Assembly: GCF_021347895.1 (NCBI RefSeq)
Contig: NC_067135.1
Location: 25,121,847 to 25,185,846, forward strand
Reading direction: 5' to 3'
Source: Acanthochromis polyacanthus
Lineage: Eukaryota > Chordata > Actinopteri > Pomacentridae
Length of the DNA: 64,000 nucleotides
Below the pieces are notes generated by a model, which saw nothing but the letters and a program-made list of their open reading frames with translations, ran no database searches and was not told the DNA's origin. Of this stretch, positions 31,505-42,160 are shown one piece after another (the stretch's first letter is position 1; every line of letters starts with the position of its first letter). The translations under genes and the position numbers were made by a program.

Positions 31505-32690
31505 ATGAATGATATTGTTGCTGCAGTACCAATCATCACTGGTGAGCAACCTCAGGAGCCAGATAGAGCAGGTGTTAAAGAAGCACATCAGGACTCCTTC
31601 AAAATGCAGCAATGGATGTCTTTGATAGTTTTGATGACCCATTCACAGAACACCGTTATGAAGAAGCAGTTAAGCATTTTGGATGCAGAGGAAACTAATT
31701 CCTTCATCTATATGCAAGAGGAAACATGGAGCATCAAAAGACTTTTTAATTAAAGACAAAGTCTCTAATTACATTCCATTGGTCAGAAGTCTAGAGCATT
31801 TTTAATCACACCCAAAAATATTCTCTATGATTGAAAAAGGTCCACAGAGGTGCAGGGAGTTTTTTTTTTTTTTTTTCCCAGGACATTGTTGATGGCTCCC
31901 TTTTAAAATTGCACCCCTTATTTTCAGATACACCAATGCATTGCAGATTGTTCTGTACACAGATGAAATAGAGGTCTGTAATCCACCAGGATCATTTGCA
32001 TCAGAAAATAAGTTGCTGATGGTGTATTACACCCTAGCTAACATAAATCCAAACTACAGGTCTAAACTTTCTGCCGTTAGGTTACTTGCCATGGCTAGAT
32101 CTGTAGACCTTGTCAATGTGGTGTTGATGTAATACTGAACAGAATCAAAGAAGAGATGGATGCATTGTACAGAGGTGTTAAAATGTAAACTAGTAATGGA
32201 CAGAAACTGTTTATGGTGCCATTGTCTGTCTGTAGAGACACTCTGGCACAGCATGAACTGGCAGGGTTCAAGGAGGGTGTTGGCTTTGCCTACAGTAAAT
32301 GCAGACATTGAGAGTGTTCTTTTGAGGATATGCAGTCACACTTCAGTGAAGATGCATTTACTAAAAGGACTATCAGACAGACTAATGAAATAGAAAAGGC
32401 AGATACAGACACGCTTCACAACAGCCTAAGAACATATGGGATCAATCGAAGGAGCAAATTAGTAGAATTCCCTGCTTTTGACATACAACAAATTCCACAA
32501 GACGTTATGCATGTAATTCTGGAGGGTACAGCTCCTTCGGAAATCAAGGGTGTATCACATCATCTTGTTCAGTCAGGACTGATAGATCTGGACTCTGAAT
32601 TCTGCTACTCTGGGTTTCCCTTATTCCCCTCTGGATGTTCGAAATCGACCATTCCCATTTTCACTGAGTACATTAATGTCAAGTGATGGT
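31505..32690 (+). pseudogene. decayed transposase-derived coding sequence
   Basis: Plus-strand segments in several frames carry conserved text of a DNA-transposon-derived family that is common in fish and invertebrate genomes. LQIVLYTDEIEVCNPPGS-like sequence lies near 31940-31995 and HKL/KLLMVYYTLANINPNYRS follows. Near 32430-32560 lies YGINRRSKLVEFPAFDIQQ, then PQDVMHVILEG. Frameshifts, stops and T-run insertions break it throughout. The domain arrangement recalls animal EnSpm/CACTA- or Kolobok-like transposases, but I cannot assign the superfamily firmly. Confidence 0.55.
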
Positions 32691-33112
32691 AATTTAAAAC
32701 AGTCATCTGGGCAAACTCCTTGTCCTGCTAAGGATATTACCATTTATTTTGGAGAGTGTAGAAGACAATGCATATGTGCTTCTGATACATGAGCATATAG
32801 AGATTGTGCACAGTGTTTGCATCGGTTCTGACCATTGCAACCGTTTCTAGCTTGAAGTCATTAATTGAAAATCATATGAAGCATTGGAGGGAACTTTCCC
32901 AGGAACACAATATTACACCTAAGCAGCATTATCTGATACATTTGCCATCACAGATAAGATCACTGTAACCTAACCCAATGGTTAGACATGTGTGTATGCA
33001 GTTTTAATCTAAATATTGCCTCTTTAAGCAATGGGCTTCAAAGCTCAATTTTAAAAATATTTGCCAGTCTTTGGTCAATCAGAACCAAATGTATGAAAGC
33101 TGCCAAAATGTT
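32691..33112. other. intergenic, nothing recognised
   Basis: Probably the decayed 3' continuation of the transposase-derived sequence. No motif can be named. Confidence 0.4.
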
Positions 33113-33117
33113 GACCC

Positions 33118-33651
33118 TGTCAGGATGCCGTTCCGGCTCCTGCCCCTGTCTCCCTCTCTCTCTCGGCCGCTCGCCTGCTGGAGGACAGCGGAGTGCGGCA
33201 TGAGATTCAGCTGAGGAGCAATCAGCCAACTCGGTGCACCTGCTTCCCTCTCTCTTCATAAAAGCCCTCTGCTCCCCTCAGTTGGTGCGGGAGCATCAGT
33301 TTTGACACTCCACATGCCGTCCTCAACAACAACCCTCTGGATTACAACCATTTCTAGACTTTTCTGCTTACCTCCCTGTTTGGACTTTCAAACCTTGGAC
33401 TCAGTGGATTTTTTATAGATTTATCCTTGCCTGTTCGCACCCTCGATTGTTTGCTTTCGTCATTCAGTGAGTACCATTCATTAATTCTGTTTCTGGTTTT
33501 TTCGTATAGTGTAGTCTGGTTTTGTGCTGCCCCCACAGTCCTGTCCTTACTTTGTAATAGTTTTGATTCAATAAAACCCCTTTTTGCCTCCAACACCCGC
33601 TGTCCATCTGTTGGTTTCTGCGCCTGGGTTCTCCCACCACTATTCATAACA
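33118..33651 (+). mobile_element. solo LTR, 534 bp
   Basis: It starts TGTCAGGATGCCG and ends CACTATTCATAACA, with perfect 5-bp direct repeats GACCC on both sides (33113-33117 and 33652-33656). Internal signals follow LTR order on the plus strand: a TATA-like ATAAAAGCCC near 33260 and a poly(A) signal AATAAAACC near 33570. No internal region is attached. The perfect duplication suggests a modest age. Probably Gypsy-type by general appearance. Confidence 0.88.
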
Positions 33652-33656
33652 GACCC

Positions 33657-34680
33657 TTCAGTACATCCAAACTTTTCAAATGAAAGTGAGATGGGACCTG
33701 TCTGAGGTTAAAGATCTACAGTATTTACAAGGAAAACAGACTTCCTAGGATATGATAAAGTAAACCATGCCGTATCAGTCAAATGGCAATAAATGCATAT
33801 TCAGAAATCCTTGCAAAAAGTGAATTTGTCAAATATGAGGGTTGGGCACATTTTTGTGCAGGACACAAAAACAAAGAAAAGTCAATCAATACATCTTGTT
33901 GATTCTCTGCTTTATTGTTTGGAATATCATCCATTTCAAATGATACACTGACAGAAAAGTCATGGCATATCAAGTTAAGCTCCCACACTGTGCAAAGGCT
34001 ACTGAGTTAGTGGATGCTGAAAAGCTGGTGGATTCTACCTCATTACACAATCACCAGCAAAAGTCAAATGTTTGTACAGGTAAAATACCATCTTGGGCAT
34101 GTAATAGAATTATACAACAGTGAAAAATAACTCCATGCTCCCCAGATGTCACATGCTTTTAAAGCTGTCCTGTAATCTGGAAGAACCTCTTAATGTACAT
34201 GAACTATTTCTGTTGGAATGTTACATGTTAAAGGTTTAAATATTAACCATCAGTTTAAAGTACTGTTCCACCTATACTAACATTTAGGTACATATTTCTA
34301 TCGTTTTATGGATAACAAAACAGTGGATTCCATTCGGCTGTCATCTGTTTTAATTATGTGAAGAGACAACTGTCAGTGTCATGGTTTCTTATTTCATGCT
34401 TGACATAAGAAACCATGACTTTGAAAAAGCAGTTTTGTGCTTGTGGGTGTTGAAACAACTTTGTAACAGTTACTACTCTAATTTCAAGCATGTGTTACTG
34501 AAAATAGACCATACAATCTCAGTAACAAGCTGTAATATCTCACTGAAATAATTCAGGACCCACTTAAAACAAGTAAAACACTCTGACATAAAACCTGCTT
34601 AGTGAGAAAAATGATCTTTTTGGACAAAAAAAAAAAGGCAAATATCACCCTTATCTGAGATATTTAATGGTCCAGAGGGG
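33657..34680. other. intergenic with a perfect hairpin at 34378-34419
   Basis: Contains the perfect 14-bp inverted repeat GTCATGGTTTCTTA / TAAGAAACCATGAC (34378-34391, 34406-34419) with a 14-base loop. No gene or named repeat was recognised in the rest. Confidence 0.5.
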
Positions 34681-35185
34681 AGTGAGAGTCCTGCGAGCCG
34701 TCGGTAGGGGAATGCGATGATTCTTCCAAAATATTCTCCCAACTCTCCTAAATTCACAACTAACTCAAAAACAGAAACCTACATCAAACTGCAGCTAAAT
34801 TATTAAACTAACAAATAGGTCACTCACAGGAGAGAACTGAACATAAAGGGAGGAGACAGGCTCCATGAAATCCAGGATCCAGGTGACTGAAGTTGGAGCT
34901 GAGCTGGCATCAGGGAACAAACAGAGGCTGAGGAAGCAGAAGACTGGAACCAGCAGGAGTTCAGGCAGTGGATAAATCTGTTTACAGCTGTGGCAGTTTG
35001 TAGTCTGGTGGAGAGTGAATGAGTTGAGCTTATATTACAGGAGGTGTGATTGTGAGCAGGTGAACTGATCACTGCAGCTGTTTCTCATCACTGTAATCAG
35101 AGTGCAGGTAGCTCAGGAGATGGAGAAAGAGAGATCAATAGAGGGAGAAGGACAGAGTCTGGAGCAGACACCCTCTGTTCCTGAT
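34681..35185. other. unassigned block, perhaps a repeat on the minus strand
   Basis: Moderately GC-rich compared with its neighbours. On the minus strand it reads like an LTR or leader region (TATATTACAGG-like TATA candidates near 35035 on plus, TAATATAAGC on minus). No matching ends or target duplication were found, so no element is called. Confidence 0.3.
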
Positions 35186-35189
35186 GAAG

Positions 35190-35475
35190 TTGTTGCTGTT
35201 CAACACTGAATTCATTTTGAAGTTTCAGCATTTTTTTTATCCAATAAATCATCACATGGTTTTTATTGTCCTTCAGCTCTGAATTCAACAGACACTGAAC
35301 AAGTTTTCTAATTTGTGATATTTAGAAAATTAAACTGACTAAATAAACTCAATTTTAAATGCCATACTCATGTTTTACTGATCTTTTGACTCCAGTCTTT
35401 CCAATGCAAAGCCAAGAGTTGGACACTAGATGTCACCATGGGCTTGTTTGAATCACTTTCAGGAGAAGGAAAAGA
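35190..35475 (+). repeat. fragment of the type B Ig gene 3' flank
   Basis: CAACACTGAATTCATTTTGA, ATCCAATAAATCATC, AAATAAACTCAATTTT and CAATGCAAAGCCAAGAGTTG occur here in the same order and spacing as at 43.99-44.24 kb and 55.41-55.66 kb. Only the downstream flank is present; the exons are missing. It marks an additional, deleted copy of a type B gene in plus orientation. Confidence 0.8.
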
Positions 35476-35674
35476 TCACCACTTTCTTCAGTAACTGTCG
35501 GAGCTGGAGGGAGATTCCCGCTGTCAACAAAACTTTATCATTCTAATATCACACCCACTACTTCTCAGCCACACCTCTTTTTACACCACATCATCACTGC
35601 CCACCCCTGTGTGTTATAAAGATGACCCCTTGAGCTGATGATCACAGAGACTTGCAACCTGCACACTGATCAAC

Positions 35675-35911
35675 ATGAGCACAGTCAACCAGCAGCCCCA
35701 GAAGCCTCTCACACCAACCGCTGTGCTCTTTAGTTCTGTTGACTCAGAGGAGGAACCAATGGAGATCGACAGCTCTCCAGTACCAAGCATACCTGCCCTC
35801 TTTGTAGGGTGTCCTGAGCCAGCTCCTCCTGGGGACACTTCCTGTTTCCTGTTTGGCTGCAAGACAAGCCGGTCTGCCGTAGATCACCATTTTATCAAGC
35901 TTTTACCCTAA
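35675..35911 (+). CDS. acidic ORF, N-terminal part, of unknown origin (79 codons)
   Basis: A TATAAAG at about 35620 lies some 55 bp before the ATG, preceded by an AT-rich flank. The product begins MSTVNQQPQKPLTPTAVLF and contains the acidic run SVDSEEEPMEIDSSP, then a Cys/Pro-rich part. The frame ends where a LINE 5' region begins. The other half may resume after the LINE at 39420, where a plus-strand frame with CERCYSCQ follows. The adjacent Polinton-type integrase (40.7 kb) suggests that this could be an early-type gene of the same large DNA transposon or related endogenous virus. That is inference only, as I do not recognise the protein. Confidence 0.4.
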   Translation: MSTVNQQPQKPLTPTAVLFSSVDSEEEPMEIDSSPVPSIPALFVGCPEPAPPGDTSCFLFGCKTSRSAVDHHFIKLLP

Positions 35912-36129
35912 TTTCTGTTTGGAGATCTGCGGTGTGCTTCAAGATACTACTTGCTTTTAATCCTGAGTTCTTTTAAAGTTGATGGTTTTAACGATTGGTT
36001 ATTCCTACTTGGCGTTTTAAGTCATGGTCCACAGGCAGCTCTGCTGCTAGCTTACTAGCATTGGCATCGTAGCCAACCCACCCAACCGGCAAGCTACCGC
36101 CGCTGCTGGAACTGAACTGGAACTAGCAC

Positions 36130-37479
36130 ATGCTAGACATGACTTCACTTACCTGCAGCTCGGAGTGTGATGGCTGTGTAAAACTGTGCCAGAAAATCGC
36201 CAAACTGGAGCAGAGAATTTCGAATCTTCACCAAATCGAGGAACATGAACGGGATATCGATATAATCCTGGGACAGACTCTGGCGGCTGCTAACAGCGCG
36301 CAGCTAGCAAGCACCGAGATTTATCTGCCAGCCAGTGGCGAGGAGAAGGCGCCAAATGCCTCTCCTAACAGGGCCGTGGAGCTTGTCATCCCCGCCACCA
36401 CTGCAACCGAGGAAGTCCGCTGGCTTCTTCAAGGAGCAAAACCAAAACTCCCGTTCAGCTCCACTCCTGCACCGCCATTGTCTACGGTTCCTTCCCACCG
36501 TAGTGCTGGGATATCATCACAGGATTGTAGCTTCAGGCTTCCGTTGGCTAATAAATACAATATCCTGGATGACGATGACTTTCCACCTCTGCGTCGTGGC
36601 TCCCCTCTGCGTCCCGCTGGCCCGGACCCTTCGTTGGCCCCACTCAGACACCGTCACTGCAGCAGCACAGCGCCTCCGACTCATCGCGGAGAACAGCTTT
36701 TTACCCCGGCACCGCGCTGCTCTGAGGCTTATGGACAGGCACACGCAGCTCCAGATGGCCCTCACCGATGACCGCGTGACTCTCGGACGAGAGTCGGCTC
36801 CTTGAGGTCTGCAAGACGCAGGCTCGTAGAGGAGGCGGTGATGCGGTCGAGAGGGAAGCCTCGTACTCGTCCATCGTCATCTGTGGAGCATGCGAAGAGC
36901 GAAACCAGGAACAGCGCTCAGCGCAAGCCGGGAGGACCAGCTGCAGATCCAGGTACTGTCCCGTTTTTGGACCAAATCCCCTCAGTGCTTGTTCTCGGCA
37001 CGTCCATGGTTCGCTATGTGCGAGTTGCAAAAGCTATTACCTCGTGTCACCCAGGTGCGTTGGTGCAGGACATTAGGGAGTCCGCCCCTAACCTCCTTAG
37101 TCTCCACCCCTCTGTGTCAACAGTCGTTCTGCACGCAGGCACAAATGACCTTAAGCTGGAACAGTCAGAGAAGCTTAAACAGGACTTCATCTTACTCATT
37201 TCATCCATCAAAGCTAACAACAAACACTGTATTGTCTCTGGCCCATTTTCCCCACCCCGATTTGGAAATATGAAGTACAGTAGACTCAGGTCACTCCATA
37301 TATTTTTAAAGAAATACTGCATGGACAATAAAATTCCATATGTGGACAATTTTTTATCTTTCTTCAGTCGGTCAGAGCTCTTCAAGAAAGATAGACTACA
37401 TCCAAATGCTCTTGGATCAAAACTTCTCTCAGACAACATCCAGCTAACATTACAGTCCGCATACCACAAATCTGACTGA
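36130..37479 (+). pseudogene. LINE ORF1 with coiled coil and esterase domain, one stop
   Basis: The frame starts with a Cys-rich segment and a heptad-like helix (KLCQKIAKLEQRISNLHQIE), which probably forms a trimeric coiled coil. After a Pro-rich middle it encodes an SGNH-hydrolase-like domain: VLVLGTSMVRYV (block I, with Ser), VVLHAGTNDLK (block III) and DRLHPNALGSKLL (block V, Asp and His). Such ORF1 proteins bind RNA and are found in CR1-type LINEs. A single in-frame TGA at 36769-36771 interrupts an otherwise continuous frame. Confidence 0.75.
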
Positions 37480-37626
37480 TGTTTAGCCTCCAACCCAAAT
37501 CCACTAACTATTCTGGTCAATTATAGTCCAACTCAGTATATACAGGCCCCTTCACACACGCCCACCACACACACCTCTGTCTTAACAAATGTCCTTCCTC
37601 AAAACATTCCAGTTATTATCCGCAGG

Positions 37627-39033
37627 GTGTGGACTTCCCACAGCCCCCTTCACAAACCTCTTCACAAATCCTCTGTTAACTTCAATAACCTTAAATCTCT
37701 TCCAATAGCTACGTCACACTCTACCATAAATTTGTCCCAAATTAAATTAAACATGGCTGTGTGGAACGTTCACTCCCTGCGGAACAAGTCTTTTATCGTC
37801 AATGATTTGATTTTGGACTGTATGTTTTTAACGGAATCGTGGCTGGGCTCAGATGCCCCTGTTTATCTCACCGAGGCCTCCCCTCCCGATTTTAATTTTA
37901 ATTTTTCTACGCGCAATGATAAGGGTTATGGGGGCACAGCAGCAATCATTTCTAATACACTGGCCACCAAACCCACTTTATTTGATCATTTTACCACCTT
38001 CGAATGCCATGCTTTTGTTTTTAATAACCCAAGGATTTTATGTGTGACTATTTATAGACCACTGGACAGATCTAAACGTCGTCCTTTTATCAAAGAGTTT
38101 TCTGATTTGTTAACATTTTTATACAACTCCTATGATAGGATTCTTTTAACCGGTGATTTTAATCTGCACATAGACAACCTTTTAGACGCCTACTCAGTTG
38201 AATTTTTAAATGTTCTTAACTATATGGATTTTAAGCAACACACTGATCAACCGACTCACTCTGGAGGTCACATCCTGGACCTGGTCATCACACATGGCCT
38301 GTCTGCGGATGTGACCTCCATAGTCGACTTAGCTATCTCTGACCACTACTGTGTGTTTTTTAACATCACCGGTTTTATCCAGCGGGAGACCTCTGTGGGA
38401 ACAGTGAGGAAATGCTACCTAACTCCTGAGGTGGCTGCAAATCTCAAAGAGGTTTTAAACAAGCTCCCTCCTACAATTGTTCCCGCCCCTTGTGATCTTA
38501 TTATTGAAAATTTTAACAGTAGATTACAGCTGGCTTTAGACACAGTCGCTCCTCTGAAAACAAAAAATGTTAAAATAAAACCTACGTCTCCATGGATGAA
38601 TAATATTGAATTAAAGAGACTCAAACAGAATTGCAGGGTGGCGGAAAGGAGGTGGAGGAAAAACAAAACAACCATAAATCAACAAATATTTTCTGAACAA
38701 CAAAAATACAATAAAGCTATTCGGAATGCTCGCAATAACTATTTCTCAAAATTAATCAGTAATCACAAGAATAATCCCAGAACTCTTTTTTCAACATTCA
38801 ACAAACTAATCAACCCTGATTCTAACACACCTTCTTTTAAACCTTCTGACTCCCTTTGTGAGGCGTTTGCAGATCACTTCAGGAGGAAGATAGACACTAT
38901 CGGATGTAATATTTTATCTTCTCAGAGTAACATGGTTTTAAATACATCTGAGTATCTGTCTTCAGCATTAACCAGACAGTATTCTGTCTGGTTAGTGGCT
39001 CGCCTGTGGCTGTCAGGGTGCTGTGCTTCTTGA
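37627..39033 (+). pseudogene. LINE ORF2 endonuclease part, truncated
   Basis: The frame encodes an apurinic-endonuclease-like (EEP) domain: NVHSLRNKS, FLTESWL (catalytic Glu), LLTGDFNLHID (Asp/Asn), and SDHYCVFF (Asp-His). The usual linker toward the reverse transcriptase follows (FSTFNKLINPD, SDSLCEAFADHFRRKID). At about 38985 the frame joins sequence from the element's 3' end and stops at 39033, so the whole polymerase is lost. The endonuclease itself has no stop. Confidence 0.8.
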
Positions 39034-39419
39034 TGGAGGTTGGGGGTCACTCCCGCTCCTCCTCTCGGTGTCCTGTCTTGGAGCCCTGGTTGCCATGAGT
39101 GACCTGCTGCTCTCGGTGCAGATGGTTCCTTGGGTGCGTTTCCTCTTCTGGTTCATCTTTGCCCAGCCTTATATTATATTTTAATATTCATTACATTAGC
39201 GTATGGTTGAGGGCGAGAGGGGGGTGGGGGGTGGGTCTGGTTACTGCGTTATAGTGTGACTGTTTTTTTTTTATATATATATCTTTGGGTTTGGGGAAGA
39301 CGGGTTAGCGGGTGGAGTGGGTGGAGTGGGATTGTTTTTAATCTGTGAAGCACTTTGTGTTGCAACTCTGTTTGTATGAAAAGTACTATATAAATAAAGT
39401 TTGATTGATTAATTGATAC

Positions 39420-40460
39420 TCAGCAGCACCAGCAGCAGCAGCGGCACCAAGCCCTAAGGATGAAATGGATGGCTGGGTTTCATCAACGCTCATCAGCAGC
39501 ATCAAAACGGTTGTGTTTCATCTGCTGAAAATTACTCTCCACAGTTACCAATGCGAGCGCTGCTACAGCTGTCAGGTCAACCTTCAGCTCCACTTTCACA
39601 GTCTGATGGGGAGGCTCTTCACTCCTCGTTTCATCCCAGCCATTCAACACTTTCTGAAGATCCGTAACATCCAAGCTGAAGATGCCAGAGTCTTAGCTGT
39701 GGCAGAGACTCTCCTGCATGAGTTGAAAACAGCGAAAAAAGTTCCACGTTTCCATCAGTGAGATGTGCGACGACCTGATTGGGGATGATGTGGTGATAAT
39801 TGGGCAGCTGCAGATGGTGACTGAATTCTGGAACGGTACTACCTGTTGATCATGGGAAACGTGTGGAGAAAACCCGAGACATGATGACCTCTGCTGGATT
39901 GGCTCAAGCTATTAAGAACAGAGTTTCAGCATGCATGGACATTATTGAATTGTGGAAGTTAAAAGACTGGAAAACATTTTCATCATGGTGCATTCACACT
40001 GTGCCTAGATCCTGGGAAATAATTGTACAAAACAGGGCAGAACTTAATGAACCTGTCAGAAATTTTTAGAAAAATAATTCAAGAGTGGGCTATGCCCTCT
40101 GCTGAAGTGAAATCTCCTCATTTATTCTCTCTGTATGCTTTGTTTATCGATGTGGAATGTTACTGTTTGCAAAATAACTCACCCGTGAATATCTTGCTGA
40201 AACTGAGAGGATTTTAATGTGTCAGAGTGTGCTTTTGATACGCCATTGTTAGACCAAACTTTAAAGATGACACGAGCCCAACCAGTTTAAAGTGCTTTTA
40301 CTCTGTTGATGTATCCTTAAATACTTTCTTTTTCATGCTCCTTACACAAAGATGTATCTCACTTTTCATTGTTTTTCTTTATTTCTGCATGCTCCCTATG
40401 CCAAAAAATATAAACAAAAAAAGCATTTCTATTTTTTAATATGATCAATAAAGCATTTTT
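39420..40460 (+). pseudogene. broken ORF downstream of the LINE, possibly the other half of the acidic ORF
   Basis: A frame from about 39421 to 39761 reads SAAPAAAAAPSPKDEMDGWV, then a helical Cys-containing part with YQCERCYSCQVNLQLHFHSL and LKIRNIQAEDARVLAVAETL. After 39761 the homology seems to continue in shifted frames (CDDLIGDDVVIIGQL, SAGLAQAIKNRVSACMD) to about 40215. A poly(A) signal AATAAA lies near 40448. It may be one gene with 35675-35911, split by the LINE. I do not recognise the protein. Confidence 0.4.
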
Positions 40461-40689
40461 GGAAATGAATATAGAACCTCTCTCGTACCATTCTTTTTAG
40501 TTCCACCTTACAGATTTCAGAAGAGAGGATGATTGAGAAAAGGATTATGAAAAAAGTGTATTCCAGTCTGACCCATCCCTGTAGCTTGGGAGGAGTAGAA
40601 TGACTCCAACAGGGTGTGCCAGATGAAATGGGTGGAAAAAGTCAGAGTGGAACAGGTGAAAGATTTTTTTTTTTTTTTATCTTAACAGG

Positions 40690-41207
40690 ACGCTTATACT
40701 TTACATAAACCAATCAGAGTACGGTTCACCAGAAACAGAGTGTTTGCCACGAAGCCTCTGAACCAGTTTCAAGTTAACCTGTGTGACATGCAAGCCCCGG
40801 CTATTCATAACGATGGTTATAAGTATTTATTGATCATCACAAATATATTTTCCAAAAGAGCCTATGTACATGCTCTAAAGAAAAAGACTGCTGCTGAAGT
40901 GGTGAAGGCTTTTGAATCAGTGTTTAGAGACAGCCAAACCCCAGAAAAGCTACAGACCAACGCTGGAAAAGAGTTTTTCAATAAGAATTTTAAGGCTTTG
41001 ATGAATAAACACAGGACTGAACATTTTGCCATAGTCAGCGACCTAAAGGCCTCAGTTGTGGAAAGATTTAATCGCACTTTGAAAACTAGAATGTGGAGAT
41101 ATTTTACGGCTCACAACACCAGATGTTGCCTTGATGTATTACCTGAACTGGTGAAAAGCTACAACCACAGTTACCATAAAATTAGAAATTCATCAGCCCC
41201 CTTCTGA
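40690..41207 (+). pseudogene. Polinton/Maverick-type integrase fragment
   Basis: After a poly-T tract and TTAACAG, which looks like a splice acceptor, the frame reads LHKPIRVRFTRNRVFATKPL, FQVNLCDMQAPAIHNDGYKY and KASVVERFNRTLKTRMWRYF. These are the hallmarks of retroviral-type (DDE) integrases of Polinton DNA transposons, which insert the element into host DNA. The second catalytic Asp position reads Asn (KLQTNAGKEF), so this copy looks inactive. The frame stops at 41207, after the [15 protein letters not shown] block, where a LINE fragment begins. Zinc-binding N-terminus and chromodomain are not present. Confidence 0.8.
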
Positions 41208-41215
41208 ATGCCGCT

Positions 41216-42160
41216 TTTTTGAAGTTCTTGGAGAACGAGAGGGTCGCCTCTCTACGACTTCGTGTTGGAGAGGGGAAAACTTATGCACCAAACAGCAGTT
41301 CAGAGTATTCAGCCTTCTTGGAGTCTCTGTGTGGTGTGCTGGAAGGGATACCGCCTGAAGAATCCATAGTTCTCTGGGGGGATTTCAATGCTCACGTGTG
41401 CAATGACGGAGAATCCTGATGAAGGGTGATTGGGAGGAACAGCCTACCTGATCTGAACCCAAGTGGTGTTTTGTATTGGACTTCTGCCCTAGTCATAGAC
41501 TGGCCACAACAAACACCACGTTCAAGCATAAGGTAGCTCATAAGTATACTTGGTACCAGAGCACCTTAGGTCAAAGGTCGATGATCGACTTCATAGTCGT
41601 GTTATCAGACCTGCGGCCGTATGTTTTGGACACTCGGGTAAAGAGAGGTGCAGAGCTGTCAACTGATCACCCCCTGGTGGTGAGTTGGACCCGATGACAG
41701 GAAAGGCTGCCGGACAGACCTGGTAAACCCAAATGTGTAGTTAAGGAGAACTGGGAATGCTGGACGAGGCCCCTGTCCGTGGGATTTTCAACTCCCACCT
41801 CCATAAGAGTTTCTCCTGCATCCTGTGGAAGGTTGGGGACTGGAGTCTGAGTGGTCCAAGTTCAAAGCCTCCATTGCAGAAGCAGCTGTTATGAGCTGTG
41901 GCCTGAAGGTCACTGGTGTCTGTCGCAGAGGCAACCCAAAAACCCCATGCTGGACACCAGCGGTGAGGGAAGCCATCAGGCTGAAAGAGGCCTCTAGAGC
42001 ATGGCTTGCTCAAGGGTCTCCTGAAGCAGCTGACAGCTACCGGTTGGTCAAAAGAGCAGCAGCTCCAGCAGTCACAAAAGCAAAAACTCGGGTGTTGGAG
42101 GAGTTTGGACAGGCTATAGAGAAGAACTTTCAGTTGGCCTCAAGGAATATCATTGACCAA
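41216..42160 (+). pseudogene. second LINE fragment: endonuclease region
   Basis: Broken plus-strand frames carry [43 protein letters not shown]-type text, WYQSTLGQRSMIDFIVVLSD, VKRGAELSTDHPLVVSWTR and RGNPKTPCWTPAVREAIRLK. This is the AP-endonuclease and linker of a fish LINE that I associate with the I/Nimb group. Stops and frameshifts are present and the polymerase is absent. Its 3' break joins directly to a type B Ig exon at about 42161. Confidence 0.8.

Larger units (their letters stand above)
35912..39418 (+). mobile_element. LINE (CR1/L2-type) with the reverse transcriptase deleted
   Basis: The insertion has an ORF1 with a coiled-coil-like N-terminus and an SGNH-type esterase domain, an ORF2 start with an AP-endonuclease domain, and a 3' end CTATATAAATAAAGTTTGAT followed by short GATT repeats. 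Reverse transcriptase is missing: the frame runs from the endonuclease linker straight into 3' UTR-type sequence near 38985. The 5' boundary is approximate, somewhere in 35870-35990. Total length is 3.5 kb, against 5-6 kb expected for a complete copy. Confidence 0.8.

Noticed and set aside
35675..35911. Adenovirus- or retinoblastoma-binding-like early protein
   Set aside because: The acidic, Pro-rich composition is suggestive, but no LxCxE or other defining motif could be read in this ORF, so no such function is assigned.
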